A stretch of 22,812 bases of DNA. Origin: JAFAVZ01 sp036009105 (GTDB taxonomy: Bacteria > Acidobacteriota > Thermoanaerobaculia > Gp7-AA8). The notes beneath the pieces are model-generated. The model was not told where the DNA came from. It ran no database searches and saw only the letters and a program-made list of their open reading frames with translations. Where the stretch lies: the NCBI GenBank assembly GCA_036009105.1, contig DASYMJ010000225.1, positions 1 through 22,812 on the forward strand, read 5' to 3'. Each line of letters starts with the position of its first letter. The first letter of the stretch is position 1. Of the stretch, positions 9,093 to 17,821 are shown in pieces. A program made the position numbers and the translations under genes.

Positions 9093-12000
9093 TCACCTCG
9101 GCAGCATCTCGCTGGCGTGCACTCCCACCAGCACGGGAGCTTGAAAGAGGATGTACGCCACGTCCGCGGCGCTCATGTCGCGGTTCCAGTGCAGCGCCTG
9201 GTCATCAACCCACTGGGGATGCTTCTCGTCGGCGGCCGGCGGCTCGGTCACGTCCCGCGCCACCACCGCGTTGCCGACGTCGATGAACATCCCGGCCGGC
9301 TGGAAGTCCGCCAGCGCCAGGTCGTTCCACACGTTCAGCCCTTCGCCCGCGGCGCGGCTCAGGTCCGCGCCGAAGTGCACCTCGCCGGGCCGCTCCTTGA
9401 TCACGAAGAACCAGCCCGCGTCATCGGCCTGGTTCTCGCCCGTGCCGCCCCTGGCCACCGGCGCCGTGAGGTCGAAGCCGAAGAAGTAGATGTCCGGATC
9501 GATCTTGGCCTGATAGAGCGGCGTCTTGACGATGTCCCGCGGCGGGCTGTCTTCCTGCGCCGGCGTGAGCTCGACCAGGCGGCGCTCGACCGTGTTGTCG
9601 ATCGTGACGCCGTCCGCCTTCGTCTGCCACCGCGCGCGGTGGGCGTAGATCACCGCGGTGGGGTACTTCTTGAGCAGCTCGCCGCGGATGACGAGCACGA
9701 TCTCGTTCTCGTTCTTCTTCCGTCCGGGCGCCTGGCGGTGGTCGTGCTCGCCCAGAGCGGAGCCCAGCGACCAGCGATGCAGGGGCGGGATATCGCGCAG
9801 CTTCTCCTTCAGCGCCTCGGGGGAGAGGCCCTCGGTGTCGAAGTAGCCGCGCACATCCCAGAACTGGCGGAAGTAGCTGCCGCGCTGATCGGTCGGATAT
9901 TCGCGCCACAGCAGCTCGCGGGCGAACTCGTGATTGAGGCCGACCATGTACGCCTCGATGAACTTCTGGTTCGTCTCCACCAGCGTGATGCTGTTCTGGG
10001 GGATGAGGTCGATGTGGGGCAGGAAGAGCTCGGAGGAGATGCCCTTCAGCGGCTCGTACATCGGCACGTCGATCTCCGGGTACGCCATCGCCTCCACGAA
10101 CTGCTCGCCGATCTCGGCGCGGATGCGGTCCGGCAGCACGATCGAACCGAGGATGCGCTGGGGGATGGTGACCGCCGGATCGACCGCCGCCACGGTGCCG
10201 GTCACCACCGCGGCGATGTTCAGCGGCTTCTTCGGCGGGGTGAACGCGGCCGCGGCGCTGGCCTCGATCAGCGTGTACGCATCTTTCAATCCGGCCTTGA
10301 AGTTCTTCGCGTCGGCGCTGTCGGACGCCCCCTGTTTCGGCGTCACGCCCGATTCCGGCGTGGAGATGGTGAAGTCGGGACTCTTCGGCAGCTTGTCGAC
10401 CGACTGCGGCGTGCGGTTCTCCTCGCGCAGCCCCTCGGCGGCGCGGGCCGCGGCCACGACGTGCTCGCGCTTGCGGAAGAGGGAGAGCAGGAAGAGGAGG
10501 ATGCGCAGCAGCAGCGACTTCGGATTCTTGCGGATCATGGAGAGGATGAAGCCGGGCAGGTCGGACGGCACCAGCTCGCGCGCCACCTTGTCCACCGTGA
10601 CGATGTCCGGCGGCGTCACCCGCGGCGGGGCCGCGCTGACCTTCCCCCCGCTCACCTTCTCCAGGAGCGTCCCGCGCGGGCGCTGGCCGCCCGCCGCCGG
10701 CAGCACGAGCCTGGCCAGCCGGCCCTTGGGCCGGATGGCGCGGCGCAGCGCGGCGGAGGTCATGGCCGGCTGCACCGTGCTCTCCAGGAGCTGCTGATGG
10801 ACCGTCGCACCGCCCAGCAGGACGCGCTTGTTCAGCGGCGCGAGGAGGAGCATCCCCTTCTCCCGGTCGACCGTGGCCAGCGGCTGGAGGTGCTTGTCGT
10901 ACCAGACGAGCGTCACGCCCCGGGCGAGCTGGCCGAAGCGGATGCGCCGGTTCGCCTCCACGACGCGGCCGACCTGTTCCCACGCCGCGTCCATGTACTT
11001 TTCCTGATTCTCCTGCACCACGCGCGTGCCGAAGCCGGCCGCCACGCGGAAGCGCGGATCGAGGTTCAGCTCGTGGATCCAGTTCGGCGGCGCATCCGTC
11101 CGCAGGCGCTTCGTCAGCGCGGGCCACCGGCCGTACAGCGGCAGGGTGATCACCGGATCGCGGTCGGCGATGCCGGCGATGCCGTTCGCCACGTCCGGCG
11201 CGAGACGGTCGTAGTCATCAGCCAGATTGATGCGCCGGGCGAGGTCCTCCTGGATGGGGCGGGGGAAGGGAGCGGCCCACTGCTCATGGCGGTCGTGCTC
11301 CGTCTTCTCATCGCCCTGGAAGCTGCTCTCCGGCACCTGCAGCGCACCGCCGAGCCTGAGCACCCCCTCCAGCTCCGGCTTGTCCAGGCCGCGGATGCCA
11401 AGGCCGGGGCTCTGCACGTCCATGTCGCGGGTGCCGACGCGGTGGTCGACTTCGCGCGGCTGGAGGAGGCGGACGAGCGACTCGAAATCGCCCGCGGTGC
11501 CGGTCTGGAAATGCCAGCGGTAGTAGTACGGGAAGCTCGCCGGCGCGGGCCGCCCGCCGTACTGCGCCCAGGCGGAGAGCGTGACGCTCTGCCCGTGCGC
11601 CGGATCGAGGCCGAGGCCGGCGCGGCGGCCGCTCTCGAAGCTGGGGATGAGGAACGCGTGATAGGACTTCGACGGCTCCAGCTTGCGCGGACAGACCACC
11701 CGCGAGCAGGCCAGGTCAGGGTTCTCCGCGAGCACCGCTTCGAGGCCGGGGATGAACACCGCCGGATCGTTGGAGATCAGGTTCGGCGCGCCGAGGATGG
11801 GGCGGCTCACGTGCACGTGGGCCCACGCCCAGAGCTGATCGGCGCTCGGCATCACCAGCGCCGGCGCGACGGCGAGGTCGAGGAACGGCAGCGGCTTGTC
11901 CCTGACGTTCTTCCCCTCCGTGAACTCGGACTCCTCGAGCACCACCAGGGCGAGCCACGGCAGGAGGCGCCCGGTCGCCGGGTCGGGCGGCGCGGGGGTG

Positions 12001-12314
12001 TAGCGCCAGGCGAAATCCTCGTCGTAGAACTCGATGTAGGGGAGGTAGTTCGACTCGTAATTCGTGATCCAGTTGCGCGGCTCGACGCGGACGATGGCGC
12101 GCTGCTCGATGCCGACGATGTCGCCCGGCCCGAACAGCGCCACGTCGCGCTGGACGTTGTTGACGATCCTGTCGTCACCGCCGCCCACCGGCGTGCCGTG
12201 CAGCTCGAGGTCGACGTGGATGGTCGCGCGGACGTTCTCCACGCCGCCGGCGATGCGGTTGGCCAGACCGTGCCGCAGCCAGGGAAGGAAGGAGTAGGTG
12301 CCGACGGTGCTCAT
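9093..12314 (-). CDS. Unrecognised 1073-aa protein, third gene of the operon
   Basis: The protein is 1073 aa, starts MSTVGTYSFLPWLRHGLAN, has no signal peptide and has no domain I can name. Conserved-looking blocks include NYLPYIEFYDEDFAWRYTPA near residues 85-105, HVHVSRPILG (about 165-175), MYEPLKGISSELFLPHID (about 750-767), AYMVGLNHEFARELLWREYP (about 785-805) and a C-terminal GWFFVIKERPGEVHFG. A hydrophobic, Arg/Lys-flanked stretch near residues 585-612 (PKSLLLRILLFLLSLF) could be a membrane-associating or buried helix. A Lys/Ser/Pro-rich linker follows it. The ATG at 12314 is chosen because it overlaps the DUF6603 stop as ATGA. The frame stays open 126 nt further upstream, but that part shadows the previous gene. 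The stop lies 3 bp before the 1800-aa gene. The function is unknown; context places it in the same complex or pathway as its neighbours. Confidence 0.86.
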   Translation of the reverse strand: MSTVGTYSFLPWLRHGLANRIAGGVENVRATIHVDLELHGTPVGGGDDRIVNNVQRDVALFGPGDIVGIEQRAIVRVEPRNWITNYESNYLPYIEFYDEDFAWRYTPAPPDPATGRLLPWLALVVLEESEFTEGKNVRDKPLPFLDLAVAPALVMPSADQLWAWAHVHVSRPILGAPNLISNDPAVFIPGLEAVLAENPDLACSRVVCPRKLEPSKSYHAFLIPSFESGRRAGLGLDPAHGQSVTLSAWAQYGGRPAPASFPYYYRWHFQTGTAGDFESLVRLLQPREVDHRVGTRDMDVQSPGLGIRGLDKPELEGVLRLGGALQVPESSFQGDEKTEHDRHEQWAAPFPRPIQEDLARRINLADDYDRLAPDVANGIAGIADRDPVITLPLYGRWPALTKRLRTDAPPNWIHELNLDPRFRVAAGFGTRVVQENQEKYMDAAWEQVGRVVEANRRIRFGQLARGVTLVWYDKHLQPLATVDREKGMLLLAPLNKRVLLGGATVHQQLLESTVQPAMTSAALRRAIRPKGRLARLVLPAAGGQRPRGTLLEKVSGGKVSAAPPRVTPPDIVTVDKVARELVPSDLPGFILSMIRKNPKSLLLRILLFLLSLFRKREHVVAAARAAEGLREENRTPQSVDKLPKSPDFTISTPESGVTPKQGASDSADAKNFKAGLKDAYTLIEASAAAAFTPPKKPLNIAAVVTGTVAAVDPAVTIPQRILGSIVLPDRIRAEIGEQFVEAMAYPEIDVPMYEPLKGISSELFLPHIDLIPQNSITLVETNQKFIEAYMVGLNHEFARELLWREYPTDQRGSYFRQFWDVRGYFDTEGLSPEALKEKLRDIPPLHRWSLGSALGEHDHRQAPGRKKNENEIVLVIRGELLKKYPTAVIYAHRARWQTKADGVTIDNTVERRLVELTPAQEDSPPRDIVKTPLYQAKIDPDIYFFGFDLTAPVARGGTGENQADDAGWFFVIKERPGEVHFGADLSRAAGEGLNVWNDLALADFQPAGMFIDVGNAVVARDVTEPPAADEKHPQWVDDQALHWNRDMSAADVAYILFQAPVLVGVHASEMLPR

Positions 12315-15300
12315 GCCGCGCTCTCCGAGCTGGGGATCACATGCAGGACGTCCGCGAGGTTCGGGTCCTTCGCCACCTGCTGGTTCATGAAGTCGCGGGC
12401 ACTCGCCTCGCTCCGGAACGACGCCGCGGACGGCTTCCACGCCTGATTGTTCGCCTGCAGCGCGACGGTGAAGGCGTCGGGCTGTACCTGGATCACGGTC
12501 TGGAACGGCACGAACTGCTTCTTCCTCGCCTTGGAGAGCTCCGAGTCGGCCATCGCGCCGCCGGCGGCGAAGAAGTGGAAGAGCGCGCCGGTGAAGACCT
12601 TGAAGCGCCGCTGGAAGCGCTTGAAGTTGTTGTCGAGGATGATCTCCTCGTAACGGACCACGCGCTCGACGCAGCGGCTCGACCGCATGTCCTCGCCGCC
12701 GGCGGAGAGCTCCAGGCCGCCATGCTGCGGTCCGTAGGCCGGGCGGGAGAGCTTGTCGGCATCGCTGAAGTCCTGGAATTGCGCCGGCGCGAACTGCTCG
12801 TCGGTATCGCCCTTCTTGGCCAGCCCGCCGCTAACGGTGGGAATGGAGAGGCGGTTGAAGTCCTTCGGCTTCCGGTTGCCCACTTTGTCCAGCTTCAGGT
12901 CGAGCGGCAGGAGGCGCTGCGAGACCTGCAGCACGCCCACCGGATGCAGCACCAGCGTCTCCTCCGCCGGCAGCTTGCGCAGCGCCACGAGCAGGTTGTT
13001 CGCCGGCGGCAGGACGGCCCGCCAGTTCTCTTTCTTGTTCAGCTCCCCGGTGAGCAGCGGCAGCACATCCACCGGCGCGATGGAGGTATCCCGCCGCTCA
13101 CCCCAGGTGATGTCGAAGTCCGCCGAGATGTCGAAGAAGAAGAGGGAGATCGACCCCTCTCCCGCCGCCCGCCAGGGCGAGGTCCCCTCCAGCGTCCCCC
13201 GGATCCGGACGCTGAACAGGCCGACCCCGAACGCCTCGAGGGAGAACGAGGCGGAGATGGTGATGATGAAGTGGAAGGGGGAGAACTGGAACAGCGCGTC
13301 GAAGGCGATGTGCCCCTGCACGTTGACCGAGTCGAGCCCGAAGAAGAGCTCCGCCCGCGCGCCGAACTGCACGGTGTTGGAGGTGACGGCGAAGTAGCCC
13401 TCCACCCGCACGTGCGCCACCGGCGTGTTGATCAGTTCCACCGAGATGCGCCGCGGTGTGGGAATGGGCAGCGGCGGCGGCTGGAAGGAGGGATGGAACC
13501 CGCCCACGGTGACCACGAAGCTCGGATCGTCGCCCCAGGCGATCACCAGCCCCAGCTCCCCTTCGATGGGGATGGTCAGGATGCGTGAGTCGAAGATGCC
13601 GGCGAAGAAGAAGAGCCGTTTCTTGTCGAACTCGATGCCGCCGAAGAAAGCGACGCGCAGCCGCAGCACGGCCGTCTCCTCCGTCGGCAGGAGCACGTTG
13701 AGGACGCCGAGGATGTAGAGGTTGCCCGGCGGGATCTCGATGATGATGGCCAGCGTGGCGGTGATCAGCGGCGGCGTTCCCCAGCCGAGCTTCGCCAGCG
13801 GCCCGACCAGGAAGGAGCCCTGGTGCTGCGGGAAGAAGCTGCGCAGGTCGCTCAGGATGCGCGGCGCATTGGCCGCCACGTTGCGCGGGAAGAGGATGTT
13901 GTTGATCGAGCCGGTGCGCGCTCCCTCCAGCAACGGCTGGGTGTTCACCGACCGGTTCAGGCCGAGGATGCCGCCGACGCCGATGAGCGTGAAGCCGAAG
14001 CCGAGCTGGATGCCCGTCCCGAACTCCGCGGTGATCACGATGATGAGCGAGAAGCCGCTCGAGCCGTCCGGGTTGCGGGTGTTGATCAGGCCGAACGCGG
14101 TCAGCGAGAGGAACCCGCTGAACGTGAGCTGCATCGCCCCGCCGTACTCGCCGCGGTCGAAGTCGAAGGTGAGGAACCCGCCGCCGCGGACCGGCCCCGC
14201 ATCGACGGAGAGCCCTACGCCGCTTGGCGGCTTGAACCGAAGCGCCAGATCGAACGGCCCGAACCGCCCCTCGGTGCCGCTGGCGAAGCGGAGGTCGAGC
14301 TGCGCCCCCATCCTGTCCGCCACCGCGGTGAGGGGGCCGAGCATCGCCGCGATGGCACTGGAGACCTCCAGCGCCAGCGTCCCGTCATCCTTGATCTTCA
14401 GCGCTACATAGATGGTCTGGATCTCGATCGGCCCGAGCTGCCGGTGCAGCGGGATGGCCAGCTCGATGCCGCCGCTGCCGGTCACGCGCAGACCGGTGTC
14501 CGGCGCCCACTCCAGGCCGAGGTCGAGCTCCCCCTCCACGTCGCTGCCGCCGAGCAGGGTGGAGAGGAAGCCGTCCGCGCCGGAGGAGCCGATGCGCAGG
14601 GTGAGCCCCTCGATGGCGGCGAAGAGCTGCGGGTTGATGGTGGCGGTGCGGGTGGCCAGGTCCCACTGCGCGCGCAGCGCGGCGCCGGCGCTGATGTTCC
14701 GCGCACCGATGGAGAGCAGGCCCGTGCCGCCCAGGATGTCGAACGGGCGCTTGTCCGGATTGCGGTCGAACAGCACCTTGAGCTGGCCGGTGATGTCCGC
14801 CGTGGGGGAGAGGATGGAGATGGTGAACGGCGGCGCGATGCCGCCCGAGACGCTTCCCCGCACGCGGAGGTTGGAGTTCACGCCGAAGCCCCAGCCGTCC
14901 GTCACCGGGAAGCGGTCATTGCGATCGGCCTCCAGCTGGCCGATGAGCGCGAGGATCAGGCCGGGCGGCACGTTCGTGTCGCGGCGCAGGACGAACGCGC
15001 CGACGCGCAGGAACGGCTGGCCGGCATTGATCCCCACCTCGACGTCCGCCTCCTCGTCGAAGAAGTCGCGCACCAGGCGGAAGATGTCGGTCGGGTCGAA
15101 GTCGTTGGCTCCCCAGTGCAGCGTCTGCTGGAAGTGGAGCAGCGGGTTCTTGATCAGGCCCTGGATGCGGTTCAGCTCCAGGCTCTTGCGCACATGCTCG
15201 CTGCTCAGCGCCTGCCCCGGCACGGCCGGAACGTTGCGCCAGTCGAGCAGGCCCGCCACGCGGAGGAGGAAGCCGAATTCGGGGAGCTCGTCGGTGATGA

Positions 15301-15721
15301 GGGAGGCGAGCGCGTAATCGCTCAGACGCTTGGCCAGCGAGGCGGCGAAGTTCTGCGCCGCGGCCCGCTCCGCTGCATCGGCCAGTCCTCCCGCCGCGGC
15401 GTTCACTGCGGCGACCAGCGCGTCGAGCGCCTGGTAGAACCCGACGAGCGCCGCACCGAAGCGGATGAAGGCGCCGAGGATCTGCGCGTCTTGTGTCGTG
15501 GCGGCGGCATCGTTGAGGTCCGTCGCCGCGCGGAGGACATTGTTGCCGGTCACCTCCGCCTGGCGCAGCGCGGCGACGGCGCCCGGCGCCTGCACGACGC
15601 CGGCCGGCAGGTCGGTCCCGAGGTCGTCGGTGCCGAAGTCGGTGAAGAGCGAGGAGCTCTCGCCAATGGCGCGGCCGAGCCAGGCCACCAGGCGGATCAC
15701 ATACGTTTGTTCGTCGGCCAT
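12311..15721 (-). CDS. DUF6603-type large beta-rich protein (1136 aa), second gene of the operon
   Basis: The protein has 1136 aa and no signal peptide. Residues 1-180 are mainly helical and Ala-rich. From about residue 200 to 900 the sequence alternates short hydrophobic and polar strands, suggesting an elongated beta structure. The block FGFTLIGVGGILGLNRS (about residues 575-591) and the following segment are what I associate with DUF6603, a domain of unknown function which I recall from bacteria and fungi. A separate C-terminal module of about 75 residues (QTVIQVQPDAFTVA ... ARDFMNQQVAKDP) resembles a small alpha/beta tag domain. The ATG at 15721 lies 11 bp after the protease stop, and the GAGG Shine-Dalgarno sequence includes part of that stop codon. 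The stop overlaps the next start as ATGA. Some strands are hydrophobic enough for lipid binding or oligomeric packing, but that is inference. The domain assignment is from memory of the motif, without a search. Confidence 0.83.
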   Translation of the reverse strand: MADEQTYVIRLVAWLGRAIGESSSLFTDFGTDDLGTDLPAGVVQAPGAVAALRQAEVTGNNVLRAATDLNDAAATTQDAQILGAFIRFGAALVGFYQALDALVAAVNAAAGGLADAAERAAAQNFAASLAKRLSDYALASLITDELPEFGFLLRVAGLLDWRNVPAVPGQALSSEHVRKSLELNRIQGLIKNPLLHFQQTLHWGANDFDPTDIFRLVRDFFDEEADVEVGINAGQPFLRVGAFVLRRDTNVPPGLILALIGQLEADRNDRFPVTDGWGFGVNSNLRVRGSVSGGIAPPFTISILSPTADITGQLKVLFDRNPDKRPFDILGGTGLLSIGARNISAGAALRAQWDLATRTATINPQLFAAIEGLTLRIGSSGADGFLSTLLGGSDVEGELDLGLEWAPDTGLRVTGSGGIELAIPLHRQLGPIEIQTIYVALKIKDDGTLALEVSSAIAAMLGPLTAVADRMGAQLDLRFASGTEGRFGPFDLALRFKPPSGVGLSVDAGPVRGGGFLTFDFDRGEYGGAMQLTFSGFLSLTAFGLINTRNPDGSSGFSLIIVITAEFGTGIQLGFGFTLIGVGGILGLNRSVNTQPLLEGARTGSINNILFPRNVAANAPRILSDLRSFFPQHQGSFLVGPLAKLGWGTPPLITATLAIIIEIPPGNLYILGVLNVLLPTEETAVLRLRVAFFGGIEFDKKRLFFFAGIFDSRILTIPIEGELGLVIAWGDDPSFVVTVGGFHPSFQPPPLPIPTPRRISVELINTPVAHVRVEGYFAVTSNTVQFGARAELFFGLDSVNVQGHIAFDALFQFSPFHFIITISASFSLEAFGVGLFSVRIRGTLEGTSPWRAAGEGSISLFFFDISADFDITWGERRDTSIAPVDVLPLLTGELNKKENWRAVLPPANNLLVALRKLPAEETLVLHPVGVLQVSQRLLPLDLKLDKVGNRKPKDFNRLSIPTVSGGLAKKGDTDEQFAPAQFQDFSDADKLSRPAYGPQHGGLELSAGGEDMRSSRCVERVVRYEEIILDNNFKRFQRRFKVFTGALFHFFAAGGAMADSELSKARKKQFVPFQTVIQVQPDAFTVALQANNQAWKPSAASFRSEASARDFMNQQVAKDPNLADVLHVIPSSESAA

Positions 15722-15732
15722 CGGCGTCTGCC

Positions 15733-17652
15733 TCAGGGGATGTTGTCGAACGAATTCTTCGCGTCGAGACGGCCGGAGCCCGCCTCGTCGACGGTTGCGG
15801 GGGGCACGGTCCGGGCGAAGTTGCGGATCGTGTCGATCACCTCTTTCGTGGTCAGGGCCGGCTTCATCCCCAGCAGGAGCGCCGCGGCGCCGGTCACGTG
15901 CGGCGCGGCCATGCTCGTCCCTTTCTTCTGCGTCGTGTTGCCGGGCCGGGGCGGCTTCTCATCCCTGCTCTTCGCCGCGTCGATCTTCTCCCCCGGCGCG
16001 GCGATGTCCGGCTTCGACGGCTGCGCCGGGCCTCCGCCGTAGCTCACCAGCGGCCCCCGCGAGGAGAAGTCGGTGATGGGCAACGCCGGCGTCACCTCCG
16101 CGTTGTAGGCGGCCACGGTGAGGATGTTCGCGGCGCCGCCGTCGCTGCCGATCGTCGACTCCGGCACCACGAACACGTTTGCCGGCACCGGCGGCGCGGT
16201 ATCGACGCGGAAGCCGTAGCCGCGGGCCTGCTGCCCCCAGATGTGGACCGTGAGCGCGGCCGGCGAGCTGACGCGCAGCATGTATTGCCCGAGCACGTGG
16301 CGGTTGCGGAACGGCTCGATCTCGAACTCGAAGAGGCGCCGCTGGATCGTCGTGCCGCCGCGCAGCGTGTTGTTGTCGTTGCTGTGCGTCATCGTCCAGT
16401 CGCGGTTCTTGACGCTGCCGGTGACCGGCGCCGCGCCGAACGCCGGTCCGGCCACGAAGCCGGCGCCATCCTTCGGGATGTCGATGGAGACCGTGATGGC
16501 CGTAGGCCCGTCGGGGTAGTAGAGCTGGATGAAGAGCCGGTTCGTTCCGTTCTTCCAGTCGCAGGTGTCGAAGATGCGCCGGTTCGTGCGCGGGTCGAAC
16601 AGCTCCATCGGCACGTCGACCGAGCCGCCGCCCACCGGGAAGTCGATGCGCGCGTGATGCCGCCTCGTGCCGCCGCTGTTGCCCGCGGCGGAGACGAAGA
16701 CCGTGCCGCTGCTGGCCTTGAACGTCTCGGTCAAAAAGTCCTCGTCATCGGTGAAGCCGTCGTGCGGCCCGAGGTTGCTGCCGATGCTGTAGTTGATGGC
16801 CACCGGCTTGCCCAGCGCCGCGGCGGTGTTGCGGATGTAGGCGATGGCGTCCTTGAGGAGCTGGTCCGGACCGACCGGCACGCCTCCCACCTTGGGCGGC
16901 GTCTGCAGGGCGAGGAACTTCACCATGATGATCCCCGCCGTTGGCGCGACGCCGATGAACGTGAAGGGCGTCGCCCCGCTGCCGGCGGCGATCGACGTCA
17001 CGTGCGTGCCGTGCCCGACGCAGTCGCGGTGCCGGACCTTCATCGCCCCCGCCGTGCCGCGCAGGATGGCATTGATGTGGGTGTCCTTGTACTCCACGCC
17101 GTAGGTCGGCCCGCCCACCCCGCCGCTGAGCAGCGCCGGATCAGGCGAGGTCTCCGCGCCGGTCGGCACCAGGCCCGGATCCCAGATGCGCAGGATGCGC
17201 GTGGTCGGCGTGACCGCTCCCGTCTCCAGGAAGAAGGGATGGCGGAAGTCGATGCCGCTGTCGATCACGCCGACGATGGCCTTGGAGCCGGCGTTCGCGT
17301 CGAAGACGGGCGGCGGGTTGGTGAAGGTCCAGACCAGGTTGGCCCGGATGTCCGGGACGCTGATGTCGAGCATCGGCTCCCGCTCCTGGCCGAAGGCGAT
17401 GCGATCCACCTCCGGATGCGCCGCCAGGCGCTCCAGGTCCTGCAGATGGATGGCGCCCGTGGAGCGGCCGGGCCGCTCTTTCCAGACGGGCTGGAAGCCG
17501 AGAGCCTCGATGGAGGCGAGATCACCTCGGTACTGGATGGAGACATTCAGCCGGCCGTCCCCCGCCTCCAGCATCGGATGGGCACGTCCCGCCAGATACG
17601 CCGCGTAAATCGAGGAGAGACCGGAATCGAGCTTGTTCCACACGGATGACAT
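15733..17652 (-). CDS. S8 family serine peptidase (subtilisin-like), first gene of the operon
   Basis: This is a subtilase, 639 aa. The catalytic triad is complete: Asp131 in VGVIDSGIDFRHPF, His214 in DCVGHGTHVTSIAAGSG and Ser580 in GTSMAAPHVTGAAALL. The oxyanion Asn325 sits in SAAGNSGG. About 210 residues (roughly 335-545) separate the oxyanion region from the end of the catalytic fold. They form a beta-rich insert, in the position where such domains occur in other S8 peptidases. The N-terminal 110 residues resemble a fervidolysin- or inhibitor-like prodomain, with no Sec or Tat signal peptide. A cytoplasmic or non-classically exported protease is therefore likely. The ATG at 17652 has GGAGGG upstream. 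CATAAT (complement of 17694-17699) is a possible -10 box but lacks a good -35. As first gene of the operon, it may process one of the large proteins that follow; this is inference. The protease identity itself is secure. Confidence 0.95.
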   Translation of the reverse strand: MSSVWNKLDSGLSSIYAAYLAGRAHPMLEAGDGRLNVSIQYRGDLASIEALGFQPVWKERPGRSTGAIHLQDLERLAAHPEVDRIAFGQEREPMLDISVPDIRANLVWTFTNPPPVFDANAGSKAIVGVIDSGIDFRHPFFLETGAVTPTTRILRIWDPGLVPTGAETSPDPALLSGGVGGPTYGVEYKDTHINAILRGTAGAMKVRHRDCVGHGTHVTSIAAGSGATPFTFIGVAPTAGIIMVKFLALQTPPKVGGVPVGPDQLLKDAIAYIRNTAAALGKPVAINYSIGSNLGPHDGFTDDEDFLTETFKASSGTVFVSAAGNSGGTRRHHARIDFPVGGGSVDVPMELFDPRTNRRIFDTCDWKNGTNRLFIQLYYPDGPTAITVSIDIPKDGAGFVAGPAFGAAPVTGSVKNRDWTMTHSNDNNTLRGGTTIQRRLFEFEIEPFRNRHVLGQYMLRVSSPAALTVHIWGQQARGYGFRVDTAPPVPANVFVVPESTIGSDGGAANILTVAAYNAEVTPALPITDFSSRGPLVSYGGGPAQPSKPDIAAPGEKIDAAKSRDEKPPRPGNTTQKKGTSMAAPHVTGAAALLLGMKPALTTKEVIDTIRNFARTVPPATVDEAGSGRLDAKNSFDNIP

Positions 17653-17740
17653 GGGCCTTGCCCTCCGCCCTGGAGCCGTGATGATTGAAATCCATTATGC
17701 CGCTTGTCCTGCACCGGTAGTGAGGCGGCGGCGCAAACCG

Positions 17741-17754
17741 TTTCACCGGTGAAA
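17741..17754. promoter_or_regulatory. Perfect 14-bp palindrome, candidate operator
   Basis: TTTCACCGGTGAAA is self-complementary over all 14 bases. It lies 88 bp upstream of the protease start and about 270 bp upstream of the response-regulator start. A second partial CACCGGT half lies at 17713-17719, about 30 bp closer to the protease gene. The position between divergent genes and the symmetry suit a dimeric transcription factor binding site. The palindrome is followed by an A-run on the plus strand, that is, preceded by T residues on the minus strand, so it is not a terminator for the operon. No regulator can be named. Confidence 0.45.
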
Positions 17755-17821
17755 AAAATGGGCTACGCCCGCTCGCTGTCATCCTGCGGGGCTCAACATG
17801 ACAGGGGCGCGCGCTGGCCCT

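Noticed and set aside
12315..12440. N-terminal extension of the 1073-aa protein
   Set aside because: It shadows the end of the DUF6603 gene, and the ATGA overlap at 12311-12314 gives a better start.
7839..12446. Very long plus-strand open frame antisense to the operon (also others at 5088-7736, 13823-16042 and 2035-4077)
   Set aside because: These frames lie opposite well-supported minus-strand genes. Their translations are rich in Arg, Ala, Val, Gly and His with no motifs, as expected from complementing GC-biased codons.
1867..17652. Contractile injection system or Tc toxin complex
   Set aside because: No sheath, tube, baseplate spike, LysM, AAA+ ATPase or Tc repeat signature could be recognised in any of the five proteins; large size alone is not evidence.
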